Assembly: GCA_015522695.1 (NCBI GenBank)
Contig: WALT01000010.1
Span: forward strand, 62,001-126,000
DNA length: 64,000 nt
Origin: Nitrososphaerota archaeon
Lineage (GTDB): Archaea > Thermoproteota > Nitrososphaeria > Conexivisphaerales > Conexivisphaeraceae
Direction of reading: 5' to 3'
Positions 50,033-59,147 of the stretch are shown here, one piece after another. Positions within the stretch are counted from its first letter, which is position 1, and each line of letters starts with the position of its first letter. Both the position numbers and the translations under genes were made by a program. The notes under the pieces are model-generated. The model made no database searches, was not told the origin of the DNA, and saw nothing but the letters and a program-made list of their open reading frames with translations.

Positions 50033-50886
50033 TGCTCCCTATACCTCCATGCTGCCCTCCTCAACGCCCTAGCGGCCACGACTCCGGCGAGGTATCTCCT
50101 GTAATCCGCTGACGCCTTATAGTCCTCTATCGGACTGACCTCCTTGCGAGCCAGTTCCGCGACCTCATCGATCATCTCCTCCGGTCTTAAGCCCTTCACA
50201 CAGTCAAGGGTGACGAGATTTGGAATGCCTCCGCCTATCGCTATACTGCCGCCTTCGATCCTTCCATCCCTGGAGAACGTGAGGAGTGCGGACGCCGTCA
50301 TGATGCCGTAGTCGAAGTCATTGATCGTGAACTTCTCATGTGCCGAGGAGGATCCCTCATGAAATGGGATGTAGATCTCATAGACGAACTCGTGATCCAT
50401 GAGCTTGGGTTTCAATGGCGCCTCTAGAAATTCAAGTATCGGGACCTCCTTCCTACCAGATCGTCCGTAGATGCGTATTCTAGCATCTAGAGCTGTGAGC
50501 GCCACCGGGAGATCGTAATAAGGTAGGCTGCTCGCTACGCTGCCCCCGATCGTGGCCATGTTCCTGAGCTGTCTGCTCGGCACAGCCCTTATGGCATCGA
50601 CGATCGCCATGAACTCCCTGTGAGATCGGATGAGTGAGGATCTGGCTATGTCGATGAACGTCGTATATGCCCCTATAGCTATACCATCTTCCTCTTTAAG
50701 GTAATCTAAGCCGAGCTTGGACAGGTCGATCACGGTATCGACATGGTCGAGCAATCCACTGTACTTGATTCCGTAGATAGTCGTGCCCCCGGCGATTATC
50801 ACGGCATGCCCAGCGTTCTCGGATAATACCTCGGCGGCATCATCCATACTCGTGGGCAATAAGAGCTTGCTCGGTTTGAACGGCAT
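50029..50886 (-). CDS. Molybdenum hydroxylase FAD-binding subunit (CoxM-like)
   Basis: A 285-aa FAD subunit. FAD pyrophosphate loops are IIAGGTTIYG (about 30-39) and ATIGGSVASS (about 111-120); the C-terminal domain (DFDYGIMTASALLTF, GGSIAIGGGIPNLV) is typical. No 4Fe-4S insertion is present, unlike the beta subunit of 4-hydroxybenzoyl-CoA reductase. It is first in the three-gene operon, with a strong TATA element 30 bases before its ATG. Confidence 0.9.
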   Translation of the reverse strand: MPFKPSKLLLPTSMDDAAEVLSENAGHAVIIAGGTTIYGIKYSGLLDHVDTVIDLSKLGLDYLKEEDGIAIGAYTTFIDIARSSLIRSHREFMAIVDAIRAVPSRQLRNMATIGGSVASSLPYYDLPVALTALDARIRIYGRSGRKEVPILEFLEAPLKPKLMDHEFVYEIYIPFHEGSSSAHEKFTINDFDYGIMTASALLTFSRDGRIEGGSIAIGGGIPNLVTLDCVKGLRPEEMIDEVAELARKEVSPIEDYKASADYRRYLAGVVAARALRRAAWRYREQ

Positions 50887-50911
50887 GTCCAGTCTACTTT
50901 TGCTCAGTTCT

Positions 50912-50920
50912 CTTATAAAA
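50912..50920 (-). promoter_or_regulatory. TATA box of the molybdenum hydroxylase operon
   Basis: On the minus strand this reads TTTTATAAG, centred 30 bases from the ATG at 50886. The flanks are AT-rich (TTAAATTATCAAAATT on the distal side). Confidence 0.6.
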
Positions 50921-50978
50921 ATTTTGATAATTTAATATGGAGAATAAATTGTCTTCAAATTGGAACGGTAGTAAAATA

Positions 50979-52529
50979 CTACCCGTTCCCGAATCCTCCA
51001 TATCGCTCCCTCAATACCCTGCGCAGGGTCTTCCACCCTGCCATCTTGGGTATCTCGTCAAGGATCACGACATGGCGTGGAACCTTATAGCTCGCCATAT
51101 GTTGCCTCGCCCACTCCACTATCTCTTCCTCGGTCGCTTTCTCGCCTGATTTCAAGACCACGGCTGCAGCAGGTACCTCACCTCTTCTCTCATCGTACTT
51201 TGCGAATACCGCCACCTCCTTTATCTTCGAGTATTGCAGTAGTATGTTTTCCACCTCAGCTGGATAGATGTTGAAGCCAGAAGTGATTATCATGTCCTTC
51301 TTCCTATCGGTGACGTAGAGTGCACCGTCATCATCTAGATACCCTAGATCCCCTGTCAGGAACCAGCCGTTCGGCATGAAGGCCTCCTTTGTCGCCTCTT
51401 CATTCAGCCAGTAGCCCTTGGCGACCGAGGGACCTCGCAACGCGATTTCGCCTATCTCTCCAGGTTCGAGCTCCCTTTTTGGATCCTTTGGATCGACTAT
51501 CTTCACCTCCGTATAACCTATCGGAACCCCGACGGATCTGTAGCCCTTGCTATAATAGTCCCACCCTGGAACAGTCCCAGGGGCCGAACCTATGACTATG
51601 GTCTCAGACAGACCATATGCGTTTAGGACCGGGATGCCGAACCTCTTGACCCATTTCTCCCATATCACCGGAGGAGTCGGGCCGCCACCTGTTATCGTCG
51701 CTCGAACTGTCCTAAGATATTCCTCTATTCCAGGCGGCCCATTGACCAGATCGTTCATGACGGGCGGCATTTGACAGAGCAACGTCACTCCATATTCCGC
51801 AATATACCTCAGATATTTGTCCATCTTATACCTCTCCATGAACACGACCGTGGCTCCGTACTTCAACGCCATTATCCCCCAGCTGGCCCCCACATGGACC
51901 AGTGGATAGATGTAGAGCATCACGTCCTTATCTGTCAACTGGAAAGCCCATCTCTCAGCCTCCACGGCCATCATCCAGTTACCATGCGTCAACATCGCAC
52001 CTTTAGGTAGCCCGGTCGTGCCAGCCGTATATTGTAACTGGGACAGGCAATCGAACTCACAGTTCTCCGCCCTGAGGCTGGGGGAGGCCTTCTCCATGAG
52101 TTCCTTCAGGTAGTATGTGCCGTCGACCTTCTTATCGACGACCACCGTTCCTTCGAGTGAGGGGATCTTATCCCTAATCTTCCTGACGACCTCCAGGCCT
52201 GTGGTGTTCGTCACGGCGATCTTCGAATTGGAGTTGTTCAATATGTGTTGGACCTCGAGATCCTTGAGGACTATATTTATCGGAACGGCGATCGCACCTA
52301 TCCTCCATATGGCGAGAAAACCTATCAAGGCCTCCGGCCATGTGGGTAGATAAAGGGCTACCCCGTCCCCCCTTTTCACCCCCAATTCCCTGAGGACATT
52401 CCCCATCTCATTCACACGCTCGAGCAGATCTGAGAACGTATATTGTTCCCCCTTATCTGGGAATATCGCCACGGTTTTCCTCGGCCAATACTTTACGTTG
52501 ACGTCCAGGAACGTGGTGAAATTTGGCAA
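50979..52529 (-). CDS. Acyl-CoA synthetase (AMP-forming), copy 1
   Basis: A 516-aa ANL-superfamily ligase. The P-loop motif QYTAGTTGLPKGAMLTH, NAYGLSETIVIG, the A8 region WFLTGDLGYLDDDG with DRKKDMIITSGFNIYP, and A10 Lys in MAGWKTLRRVLRERYG are complete. It activates a carboxylic acid to its CoA thioester; chain length or aromatic preference cannot be read. The start is TTG, about 32 bases from an AATAAGTT element. It lies between livF and the molybdenum hydroxylase genes, all on one strand. Confidence 0.9.
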   Translation of the reverse strand: MPNFTTFLDVNVKYWPRKTVAIFPDKGEQYTFSDLLERVNEMGNVLRELGVKRGDGVALYLPTWPEALIGFLAIWRIGAIAVPINIVLKDLEVQHILNNSNSKIAVTNTTGLEVVRKIRDKIPSLEGTVVVDKKVDGTYYLKELMEKASPSLRAENCEFDCLSQLQYTAGTTGLPKGAMLTHGNWMMAVEAERWAFQLTDKDVMLYIYPLVHVGASWGIMALKYGATVVFMERYKMDKYLRYIAEYGVTLLCQMPPVMNDLVNGPPGIEEYLRTVRATITGGGPTPPVIWEKWVKRFGIPVLNAYGLSETIVIGSAPGTVPGWDYYSKGYRSVGVPIGYTEVKIVDPKDPKRELEPGEIGEIALRGPSVAKGYWLNEEATKEAFMPNGWFLTGDLGYLDDDGALYVTDRKKDMIITSGFNIYPAEVENILLQYSKIKEVAVFAKYDERRGEVPAAAVVLKSGEKATEEEIVEWARQHMASYKVPRHVVILDEIPKMAGWKTLRRVLRERYGGFGNG

Positions 52530-52573
52530 GTTGATATCAGTCTCCGTCGTTGCGACAAATAAGTTTTTATCAT

Positions 52574-53290
52574 CTAAAGGCCAAGGTAGGCTTCCCTGAC
52601 CTTAGGGTTCGACATTATCTCACCGGCGGTTCCACTCAGGGTTATTCTCCCATGCTCTAACACGTGGGCCTCGTCGGATATCGGCAATGCGACGCTGGCA
52701 TCCTGCTCAGCGGCTAACACCGTAACCCCTCGATCCTCCCTGATCTTAGCGACCGCATCGAAGATCTTCTCCCTGAGCGATGGAGCAAGGCCGACGCTCG
52801 GCTCGTCGAGTAAAAGGAGCTTGGGCCTCGACATGAGGGCCCTGCCTATGGCGACCATTTGCTGTTCTCCCCCGCTCAGAGTACCGGCCATCTGATTCTT
52901 TCTAGCCTTGAGGGCTGGGAATATCTGATATACCATCTCAAGATCCTCCCCTACCCCCTTCTTGTCCTTGCGGTGATAGGCTCCCATCAAGAGGTTCTCA
53001 AGGACGGTCATCTCTGGGAATAGCCTTCTCCTCTCCGGCGCGAGGACTAGACCTCTCCCAACCCTTTCGTAGGGCTCCAATCGCGTTATATCCTCACCGT
53101 CTAGCCTGACCTCTCCAGAGTACGGTTTTATTATTCCGGTCAACGTCAGCAACAACGTCGTCTTTCCGGCGCCGTTTGGACCTATTATCGACACTATCTT
53201 CTTCTCGCCTACGCCCAGACTCAGATCATATATTATCTGGGCATTACCATAACCGGAGTTAAGCCCGTTGACCTGAAGCAAGCATCCCAA
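52574..53290 (-). CDS. livF: Branched-chain amino acid-type ABC transporter ATPase LivF
   Basis: A 238-aa ABC ATPase. Walker A is GPNGAGKTTLL, the signature is LSGGEQQMVAIGRALM, Walker B is LLLLDEPSVGLAPSL, and the characteristic LivF ending is YLGL. The TTG at 53290 overlaps livG by 32 bases; a second TTG three codons later is equally possible. It works with LivG and the permeases LivH/LivM encoded 8 kb away. Flanking acyl-CoA ligases suggest the cargo is an organic acid rather than an amino acid; this is inference. Confidence 0.92.
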   Translation of the reverse strand: MGCLLQVNGLNSGYGNAQIIYDLSLGVGEKKIVSIIGPNGAGKTTLLLTLTGIIKPYSGEVRLDGEDITRLEPYERVGRGLVLAPERRRLFPEMTVLENLLMGAYHRKDKKGVGEDLEMVYQIFPALKARKNQMAGTLSGGEQQMVAIGRALMSRPKLLLLDEPSVGLAPSLREKIFDAVAKIREDRGVTVLAAEQDASVALPISDEAHVLEHGRITLSGTAGEIMSNPKVREAYLGL

Positions 53291-54038
53291 CCCTCCTACC
53301 TAAATAGGCTTCGATGACGACTTTAGCTTTCACGGTTTCCTGTGGTCTGCCCTCATATATCACTGAACCTTCAGACATCACTATTACTCTCTCCACAAGT
53401 CTCATCAATTCCCTCAATCTATGCTCTATTATCATCACAGTGCCTCCCTCCTCGTGAAAGCCCTTTATGGCGCCCGAGAGGACGTTCACCTCCTCGGCCG
53501 TCAACCCCCCGAATGGTTCATCTAGCATCAAGAGTTCCGGTTCTAATGCGAGGGCTCTAGCGATCTCCAGCTTTTTCAACTCACCATGTGTGAGAAGCTT
53601 GGCCTTGGTATCTTCCCTTCCCTCCAGGCCCACCATCCTTATTATCCCTTTGATCCTCTCCTCATCGGGTTCATCGCCCCTCCTGAAAATACGTGGGGTA
53701 TACCTTACCACCTTTATGCTATCCCAAACGGTGAGCTCCTTAAAGGGCCTGACTATCTGAAACGTCCTGGCCATCCCCATCTCCACACGATCCTCGGGTT
53801 TAGCCCTCGTGATCTCCTTACCGAGGAAGTATACATGACCGGAATCCGGCTTCTCAAAACCCGTCAACAGGTTGAACAACGTCGTCTTTCCGGCGCCGTT
53901 TGGACCTATGATTCCGATCAGTTCTCCCCTATCGATCGAGGAACTGACGTTATCGACGGCCGTTATGCCGCCGAAGCGTTTCATCAGGTTGTCGGCCCTT
54001 AATATCTCTCGACCTCGCCCGGTTATACCCTGGGCCAT
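53259..54038 (-). CDS. livG: Branched-chain amino acid-type ABC transporter ATPase LivG
   Basis: A 259-aa ABC ATPase. Walker A is GPNGAGKTTLFNLLTG, followed by MGMARTFQIVRPFKELTVWD (LivG-specific), LLMLDEPFGGLTAEEV and EHRLRELMRLVERVIVMSEG. The signature motif is replaced by LLTHGELKKLEIARALALEP, a variant common in LivG-type proteins where LSGG is altered. The ATG has GAGGAG upstream and an AATAAATT element at about 54056-54064. Confidence 0.92.
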   Translation of the reverse strand: MAQGITGRGREILRADNLMKRFGGITAVDNVSSSIDRGELIGIIGPNGAGKTTLFNLLTGFEKPDSGHVYFLGKEITRAKPEDRVEMGMARTFQIVRPFKELTVWDSIKVVRYTPRIFRRGDEPDEERIKGIIRMVGLEGREDTKAKLLTHGELKKLEIARALALEPELLMLDEPFGGLTAEEVNVLSGAIKGFHEEGGTVMIIEHRLRELMRLVERVIVMSEGSVIYEGRPQETVKAKVVIEAYLGRRVGMLASGQRA

Positions 54039-54092
54039 AACAACTCCTCACTGAAATTTATTGATGATGGACTGATTTATTACTCTATCTCC

Positions 54093-55838
54093 TCACGTGA
54101 CATCAGAGCTGCCTTGCTCACCCTTTCCGATCTCCTCCTCCCTTAACTTGTACCTCAGCGTCTTGCCCACGCCGCTTTTTGGCAACTGATCCCTGAACTC
54201 GAGCATCTTCGGCACGGCATATGGCACCAGGTACTTTTTACAGTGATCTATTATATCCTGCTCGTTCACCTTCCCTTCGCATCCTCTTCTCAAAACCACG
54301 AAGGCCTTAACCAGCTCTCCATATTCCACATGTGGAACTCCGATGACGGCTGCATCGGCAACGCAATCGTGGACGAATAGAGCCTCTTCCACCTCACGTG
54401 GATACACAGAATATCCCTTGTACTTTATCATATCCTTCTTCCTGTCTACTACGTAAAAATATCCTTCATCGTCCATATAGCCTATGTCGCCCGTGCGGAG
54501 CCATCTGTAGCCACCATGCTCGAAGAAGGCCTGTTCGTTCTCCTCCTCCAATGTATAGCCGAGCATGACCTGAGGACCGCTGATCACGAGCTCTCCGGTC
54601 TCCCCAGGCTTCAGTATTCTGGCCTCGCCGACATCGGCTACGGCTGCGTATGTATTCGAGATGGGGGGACCTATGCTCCCTATCTTGTATTTACCATTGA
54701 TGGGATTCACATGTGTGACCGGACTTGTCTCGGTTAGCCCATAGCCCTCCCTGAGCTTACCTCCGGTGAGCTTCTCGAATTTCTCATGGACTGCCCTTGG
54801 CAACGGACCAGCTCCACTGATACAGACCTCTACGCTGCTCAAATCGAAGCTCGAGACCTTCTGATGGCTCGTTACCATAGCATAGAGGGTCGGAACTCCA
54901 TGAAAGATATTGGCCTTATACTTCTGTATCGCCTTTATTATCTCGTCGACGTCAGGCCTTGGAAGGACTATTATCGTAGCAGCCTTGTAGAGCGCGGCGT
55001 TCAAGGCGACCGTTTGACCGTAGATGTGGAACCAAGGAAGTGCCCCTATATAGGTATCGACGCCCTTGACCCCTCTCTTGTACCAAGCGTCCACCTGAAT
55101 GACGTTCGAGAGTAAGTTGTAATGTGAGAGCTTAGCGGCCTTTGGAAGACCGGTCGTGCCCCCGGTGAACATCAAGGCCGCGATATCCTCCTTCGGGTCC
55201 ACGCTCTCGGGTTCGCGCAGAGGGCTGCTGGATCTGAGCAGCTCCGCAAATCTGTACACGCCCTTGGATGAGTATACGGTCTTCGGGGGCTTGTTTTTCC
55301 GTTCCTTAAGTTTATATAGGAAGGCCAAGAGGCCCGGTAGATACTCATCTATACCCGTGTAGATCACAGACTCTAAACCCGTCTCAGCACGCGCCTTCTC
55401 GATCCTTTCATGAAGTATATCCAGAGCTATCACGACACGAGCCCCATTGATCTTCAAGTTTCGTTCGATCTCCCAAGCGGTGTAGAGGGGGCTCATGGGC
55501 GAGACAACAGCCCCTACCATCAGGGCGCCATAGTAGGCTATGGCGAACTGTGGAGCGTTCGGCAATATCATGGAGATGACGTCCCCCTTATTTATTCCGA
55601 GCTTATCCGTCAACGCTCGAGCGAACCTCTTGGCCGATTCCAAGAGCTCAGAATACGTCAGCTTAGATCCATAAAACACCAGGGCATCTCTATCGGGAAA
55701 ATCCTTAGTCGAGTTCTCGAGGATCCAATATAGCGGTTCCTCCGGTATCTCTACATCAGATGGTACACCAGGATCATAGAACTTGAGCCAAGGTCTACTG
55801 GTGTATAGTGACAGGTTACCGCCGTTTTCACCTTTCAT
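54093..55838 (-). CDS. Long-chain acyl-CoA synthetase (AMP-forming), copy 2
   Basis: A 581-aa ligase of the long-chain fatty acyl-CoA synthetase group. MFTGGTTGLPKAAKLSHYN, REGYGLTETSPVTHVNP, WLRTGDIGYMDDEG, DRKKDMIKYKGYSVYPREVE and PKSGVGKTLRYKLREEE supply all core motifs. It is longer than copy 1 and shares the family features of FadD. It has its own TATA box 28 bases upstream of the ATG, and is followed by livG after 54 bases. Confidence 0.9.
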   Translation of the reverse strand: MKGENGGNLSLYTSRPWLKFYDPGVPSDVEIPEEPLYWILENSTKDFPDRDALVFYGSKLTYSELLESAKRFARALTDKLGINKGDVISMILPNAPQFAIAYYGALMVGAVVSPMSPLYTAWEIERNLKINGARVVIALDILHERIEKARAETGLESVIYTGIDEYLPGLLAFLYKLKERKNKPPKTVYSSKGVYRFAELLRSSSPLREPESVDPKEDIAALMFTGGTTGLPKAAKLSHYNLLSNVIQVDAWYKRGVKGVDTYIGALPWFHIYGQTVALNAALYKAATIIVLPRPDVDEIIKAIQKYKANIFHGVPTLYAMVTSHQKVSSFDLSSVEVCISGAGPLPRAVHEKFEKLTGGKLREGYGLTETSPVTHVNPINGKYKIGSIGPPISNTYAAVADVGEARILKPGETGELVISGPQVMLGYTLEEENEQAFFEHGGYRWLRTGDIGYMDDEGYFYVVDRKKDMIKYKGYSVYPREVEEALFVHDCVADAAVIGVPHVEYGELVKAFVVLRRGCEGKVNEQDIIDHCKKYLVPYAVPKMLEFRDQLPKSGVGKTLRYKLREEEIGKGEQGSSDVT

Positions 55839-55860
55839 CTATATAGAGTTGTACTGAGTA

Positions 55861-55873
55861 ATAAAATATATTA
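55861..55873 (-). promoter_or_regulatory. TATA box of acyl-CoA synthetase copy 2
   Basis: On the minus strand this reads TAATATATTTTAT, centred about 28 bases from the ATG at 55838. It separates the ligase from the beta-oxidation genes upstream, so the two units can be expressed independently. Confidence 0.6.
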
Positions 55874-55893
55874 TTTTTGGTTTTGGCTGGGGA

Positions 55894-57876
55894 TTACTTC
55901 CCTTTAAACTTTGGCCTACGCTTCTCTAAGAACGCAGATACACCCTCGACGACATCATCGGTGCTGAGCAACAGCCCAAAGAGCCAAGATTCATTCGCCA
56001 ATCCGGCCCAGATATTGCTCTCGAGCCCCATTATCACTGCATATTTCGCGGCCATAAGTGCTAGAGGAGGTTTCTCGGCCAGTTTGAGTGCGAGCTCTCG
56101 CGCCTCATCTGACAGCCTCTCCGGCGGCACGACCTTATCTATGAGTCCCATATGAGCTGCCTCCGAGGCCGGTATTCTATCACCGGTATAGATCATCATC
56201 TTAGCGGCGCTCTTTCCGACGAGTCTTGGTAGCCTCTGTGTACCTCCAGCCCCCGGTATGAGCCCCAGGTTTATCTCGGGCTGCCCCAGCTCGGCGAGCT
56301 CGCTGGCCATCCTGAAGTCACACGCCATAGCTACCTCCAGCCCGCCTCCGAGCGTATATCCATTGAGGGCAGCTATCACGGGCTTAGTATAGAACTCTAT
56401 CTTACTCGTGAGCTCCTGGAACCTCCTCGAAAATATCGCTGCTTTTACCGGCGTTATACCGACGAACGATGTTATATCAGCGCCGACACTAAAGGCCCTT
56501 GAACCTGCACCGGTCAATATCACGACCCTGACGTCATCCCTCTCCTCCAACTCATCCAGCGCCCTCGACATCTCGGAGATCATCTCAGTAGTTATCGCGT
56601 TCAGTTTTTCCGGCCTGTTCAGGATGATCCATGCTATGGGTGGCTCCACCCTTAGCATTATCGTCCTGAGCTTTTCCTCTTCTGCTTTGGCATACTCGTA
56701 GAAGCCCTTCCCCGTCTTTCTACCGAGGTTTCCCTCCTCCATGATCCTGGAGAGCATGGGATCTGGCGTGAACTCTTCCGATTTGAGCGTTCCCTTGAGC
56801 TTGTTGAGGGCGCTGACCACAACGTCTATACCGTAGTCATCAGCATATTCGAAGATGCCCTTTGGGTAATTAAGGCCAAGCTTAACGGCCTTATCTATAT
56901 CATCTCTGCTCGCCACACCATCCCTCAGCAGGTATGCTGCCTCATTAACAGCGGGGGCTATGAGCAACACCGGATCCACGTTCTCAGCCAGACCCTTATC
57001 TATCGATGGTTTCCTAAACCTATTACCCGGATGTTGATAGAAGCCTTCACCCTTCTTAACCCCATATTTGCCCTGTTCGTACTTCTCCTCGAAGAGAGGA
57101 CATATCTCCATCTTGAAACCCCTGGCCGTTATCGCAGCCATGATATCATATAGTACATCGATCCCCACGTAATCTGAGAGCTCGAAGGCCCCCATCGGCA
57201 TCCCTAGCTTATAACGTATAGCGGCATCGATCTCCTCTATGCTGGCCACGCCCCCTGCAGCCAACCGGCATGAAGTCCCCAAGAACCTGGCGAGTATTCT
57301 ATTCACGATGAAGCCCGGTATATCCCTATTGACCAGAACCGGTTGTTTGCCGAGCTTCTTTGCAAGTTCATATGCCCCTTTCACCGTTCCCTCGCTAGTA
57401 TGTTTACCCCTTATCACCTCAACCAACGGCATGAGGACGGGTGGATTGAAGAAATGCATGCCGACGACCCTCTCGGGTCTCGATGTCGTTTCCGAAATCT
57501 CGGTGATCGGCAGGCTGCTCGTGTTCGTGGCCAATATCGCGTGTGGTGGAGCGTTCCTGTCGAGCTTTGTGAAAACATCCCTTTTTATTTCCATCCTCTC
57601 TGGGACGGCTTCTATCACGAAGTCCGCACGCCTTGCAGCTGATTCCAGGTCCAACGTGGTCTCCACCCTCGAGAGGATCGTGGAGGGGCTCTCCCTAAGT
57701 CCTCCCTTCTCGGCCATCTTCTCAAGGCTCCACTTTACCTTCGAGATGGCATTATCGAGGAATTCCTGTTTTATATCATGTATAATCACCCTAAATCCAT
57801 TCATAGCAGCGACCTCGGCTATTCCATGGCCCATCGTTCCTGCACCGACGACTAGTATATTTTCCAAGGATACCAT
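55894..57876 (-). CDS. Fused 3-hydroxyacyl-CoA dehydrogenase / enoyl-CoA hydratase
   Basis: A 660-aa bifunctional enzyme for the two middle steps of beta-oxidation. Residues 1-390 are the NAD-dependent dehydrogenase: ILVVGAGTMGHGIAEVAA, VGMHFFNPPVLMPLVEVI (catalytic His), two C-terminal HAD domains including RKTGKGFYEYA. Residues about 405-660 are the hydratase: ALNGYTLGGGLEVAMACD and GQPEINLGLIPGAGGTQRL with both catalytic Glu. The order dehydrogenase-hydratase is the reverse of bacterial FadB and matches the archaeal crotonyl-CoA hydratase/3-hydroxybutyryl-CoA dehydrogenase type. It begins nine bases after acyl-CoA dehydrogenase. Confidence 0.94.
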   Translation of the reverse strand: MVSLENILVVGAGTMGHGIAEVAAMNGFRVIIHDIKQEFLDNAISKVKWSLEKMAEKGGLRESPSTILSRVETTLDLESAARRADFVIEAVPERMEIKRDVFTKLDRNAPPHAILATNTSSLPITEISETTSRPERVVGMHFFNPPVLMPLVEVIRGKHTSEGTVKGAYELAKKLGKQPVLVNRDIPGFIVNRILARFLGTSCRLAAGGVASIEEIDAAIRYKLGMPMGAFELSDYVGIDVLYDIMAAITARGFKMEICPLFEEKYEQGKYGVKKGEGFYQHPGNRFRKPSIDKGLAENVDPVLLIAPAVNEAAYLLRDGVASRDDIDKAVKLGLNYPKGIFEYADDYGIDVVVSALNKLKGTLKSEEFTPDPMLSRIMEEGNLGRKTGKGFYEYAKAEEEKLRTIMLRVEPPIAWIILNRPEKLNAITTEMISEMSRALDELEERDDVRVVILTGAGSRAFSVGADITSFVGITPVKAAIFSRRFQELTSKIEFYTKPVIAALNGYTLGGGLEVAMACDFRMASELAELGQPEINLGLIPGAGGTQRLPRLVGKSAAKMMIYTGDRIPASEAAHMGLIDKVVPPERLSDEARELALKLAEKPPLALMAAKYAVIMGLESNIWAGLANESWLFGLLLSTDDVVEGVSAFLEKRRPKFKGK

Positions 57877-57885
57877 CTTCTCCCG

Positions 57886-59094
57886 CTATATCATACCAAC
57901 AGCCGAGCCGAAAAGTTTTCTCATGAGCTGCCTGATTATCGTTATCCTCTGGATATCGTTCGTTCCCTCATATATCGTCGTCACCAGCGAATCTCTGAGC
58001 AATCCCTCGACGCCGACCTCCCTGTCCAGCCCGACACCGCCGTGGATCTTTATCGAGGCGGCGCTAGCCCACTCCGCGACCTCGGTCGCGAACGTTTTAG
58101 CTAGACTAGCAGCGACCACGGCCTCATCCCTTCCCTTCTCCTGAAGCGTTGCAGCCCAATAGGTCATGAGTCGAGCGGCTTCGAGCTTCATGAGGATATC
58201 CGCAAGTTTGAAGGATACGGCCTCGAAGGATATTATCGGCCTCTCGAAGGCCCTTCTCTGGATGGCATAGTTAAAGGCCTTCTCGAAGGCCGCCTGGGCG
58301 ATTCCGACCGCCTGGCCGGCGATTCCGACCCGTCCATAGTCATAGGTGGTCACGGCTATCTTGAACCCATCGCCTTCCCTTCCCAGAAGGTTTTCCTCTG
58401 GAACCTTTACGTCCTCCAAGATGACCTCGTTCGGCTGCTCACCCCTCAAACCTATAACCTCGAACTTCTGCCCTATCCTCACACCCGGCCAATCCTTCTC
58501 GACGATGAAGAAGCTCAGGCCTTTCCACCTCTCCTTTCTGTTCTGTGAGGAGCTCGTACGTGCGGACACGACGAAGTAATCAGCCTTGTCAGCTCCCGTG
58601 ATGAATATCTTCTGGGCATTGACGATCCAGTGATCTCCATCCCTCTTGGCAGTGCTTTGGATACCGGCTACGTCGCTACCGGCAATCGGTTCCGTGTTCG
58701 CGTGTGCAGCGAACCTCTCGCCACGTGCCACTGGAGGTAGATACTTCCTTTTCTGCCCTTCATCGCCGAACAACATCACAGGTACTGTGAACAATCCACT
58801 GACGGCCACCGCGGTGGCAAAGGCTGGAGACACGCGAGACAACTCCTCCATCATGACGGTGAGCATGAGGGGACCGCCACCCTGACCGTCATATTCAGGC
58901 GGTATCCCGATGCCGAACAATCCGAGCTCTCTAGCCCTATCGAACAGCTCATCCGGTATCCTGTTCGTCTTCTCCATCTCCTGGGTCCTTGGTCCTATAT
59001 CGTTCTCCGCGAACTGTCTGATGGTCTTCCTGAACAGTTCGACCTCATCGCTTAATTCAACTCCAAAGTCCAGTATGTTCTCGAAGGGAAACAA
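57886..59094 (-). CDS. Acyl-CoA dehydrogenase
   Basis: A 402-aa FAD enzyme for the first oxidation of beta-oxidation. FAD and substrate motifs are TEPIAGSDVAGIQSTAKRDG and FITGADKADYFVV, with YDYGRVGIAGQAVGIAQ; the catalytic Glu lies in TIYEGTNDIQRITI, as in short/medium-chain acyl-CoA dehydrogenases. Electrons would go to EtfAB. The TTG start is about 31 bases from an ATTTTTTAG element. It leads a two-gene unit with the fused dehydrogenase/hydratase. Confidence 0.94.
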   Translation of the reverse strand: MFPFENILDFGVELSDEVELFRKTIRQFAENDIGPRTQEMEKTNRIPDELFDRARELGLFGIGIPPEYDGQGGGPLMLTVMMEELSRVSPAFATAVAVSGLFTVPVMLFGDEGQKRKYLPPVARGERFAAHANTEPIAGSDVAGIQSTAKRDGDHWIVNAQKIFITGADKADYFVVSARTSSSQNRKERWKGLSFFIVEKDWPGVRIGQKFEVIGLRGEQPNEVILEDVKVPEENLLGREGDGFKIAVTTYDYGRVGIAGQAVGIAQAAFEKAFNYAIQRRAFERPIISFEAVSFKLADILMKLEAARLMTYWAATLQEKGRDEAVVAASLAKTFATEVAEWASAASIKIHGGVGLDREVGVEGLLRDSLVTTIYEGTNDIQRITIIRQLMRKLFGSAVGMI

Positions 59095-59147
59095 GTCCGT
59101 GATGAAGTGGGGGATACTCCACTAAAAAAATTGTGATTTTCGAAGAG

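Noticed and set aside
47173-50886. Aerobic CO dehydrogenase (coxMSL)
   Set aside because: The active-site loop is YCGAQRSAGN, not the AYRCSFR of form I CO dehydrogenase, so a CO-oxidising role is not supported.
55894-57876. Evidence for an archaeal hydroxybutyrate carbon-fixation cycle
   Set aside because: The fusion resembles the crotonyl-CoA hydratase/dehydrogenase of that cycle, but no 4-hydroxybutyryl-CoA dehydratase or carboxylase is present, and all neighbours fit beta-oxidation.
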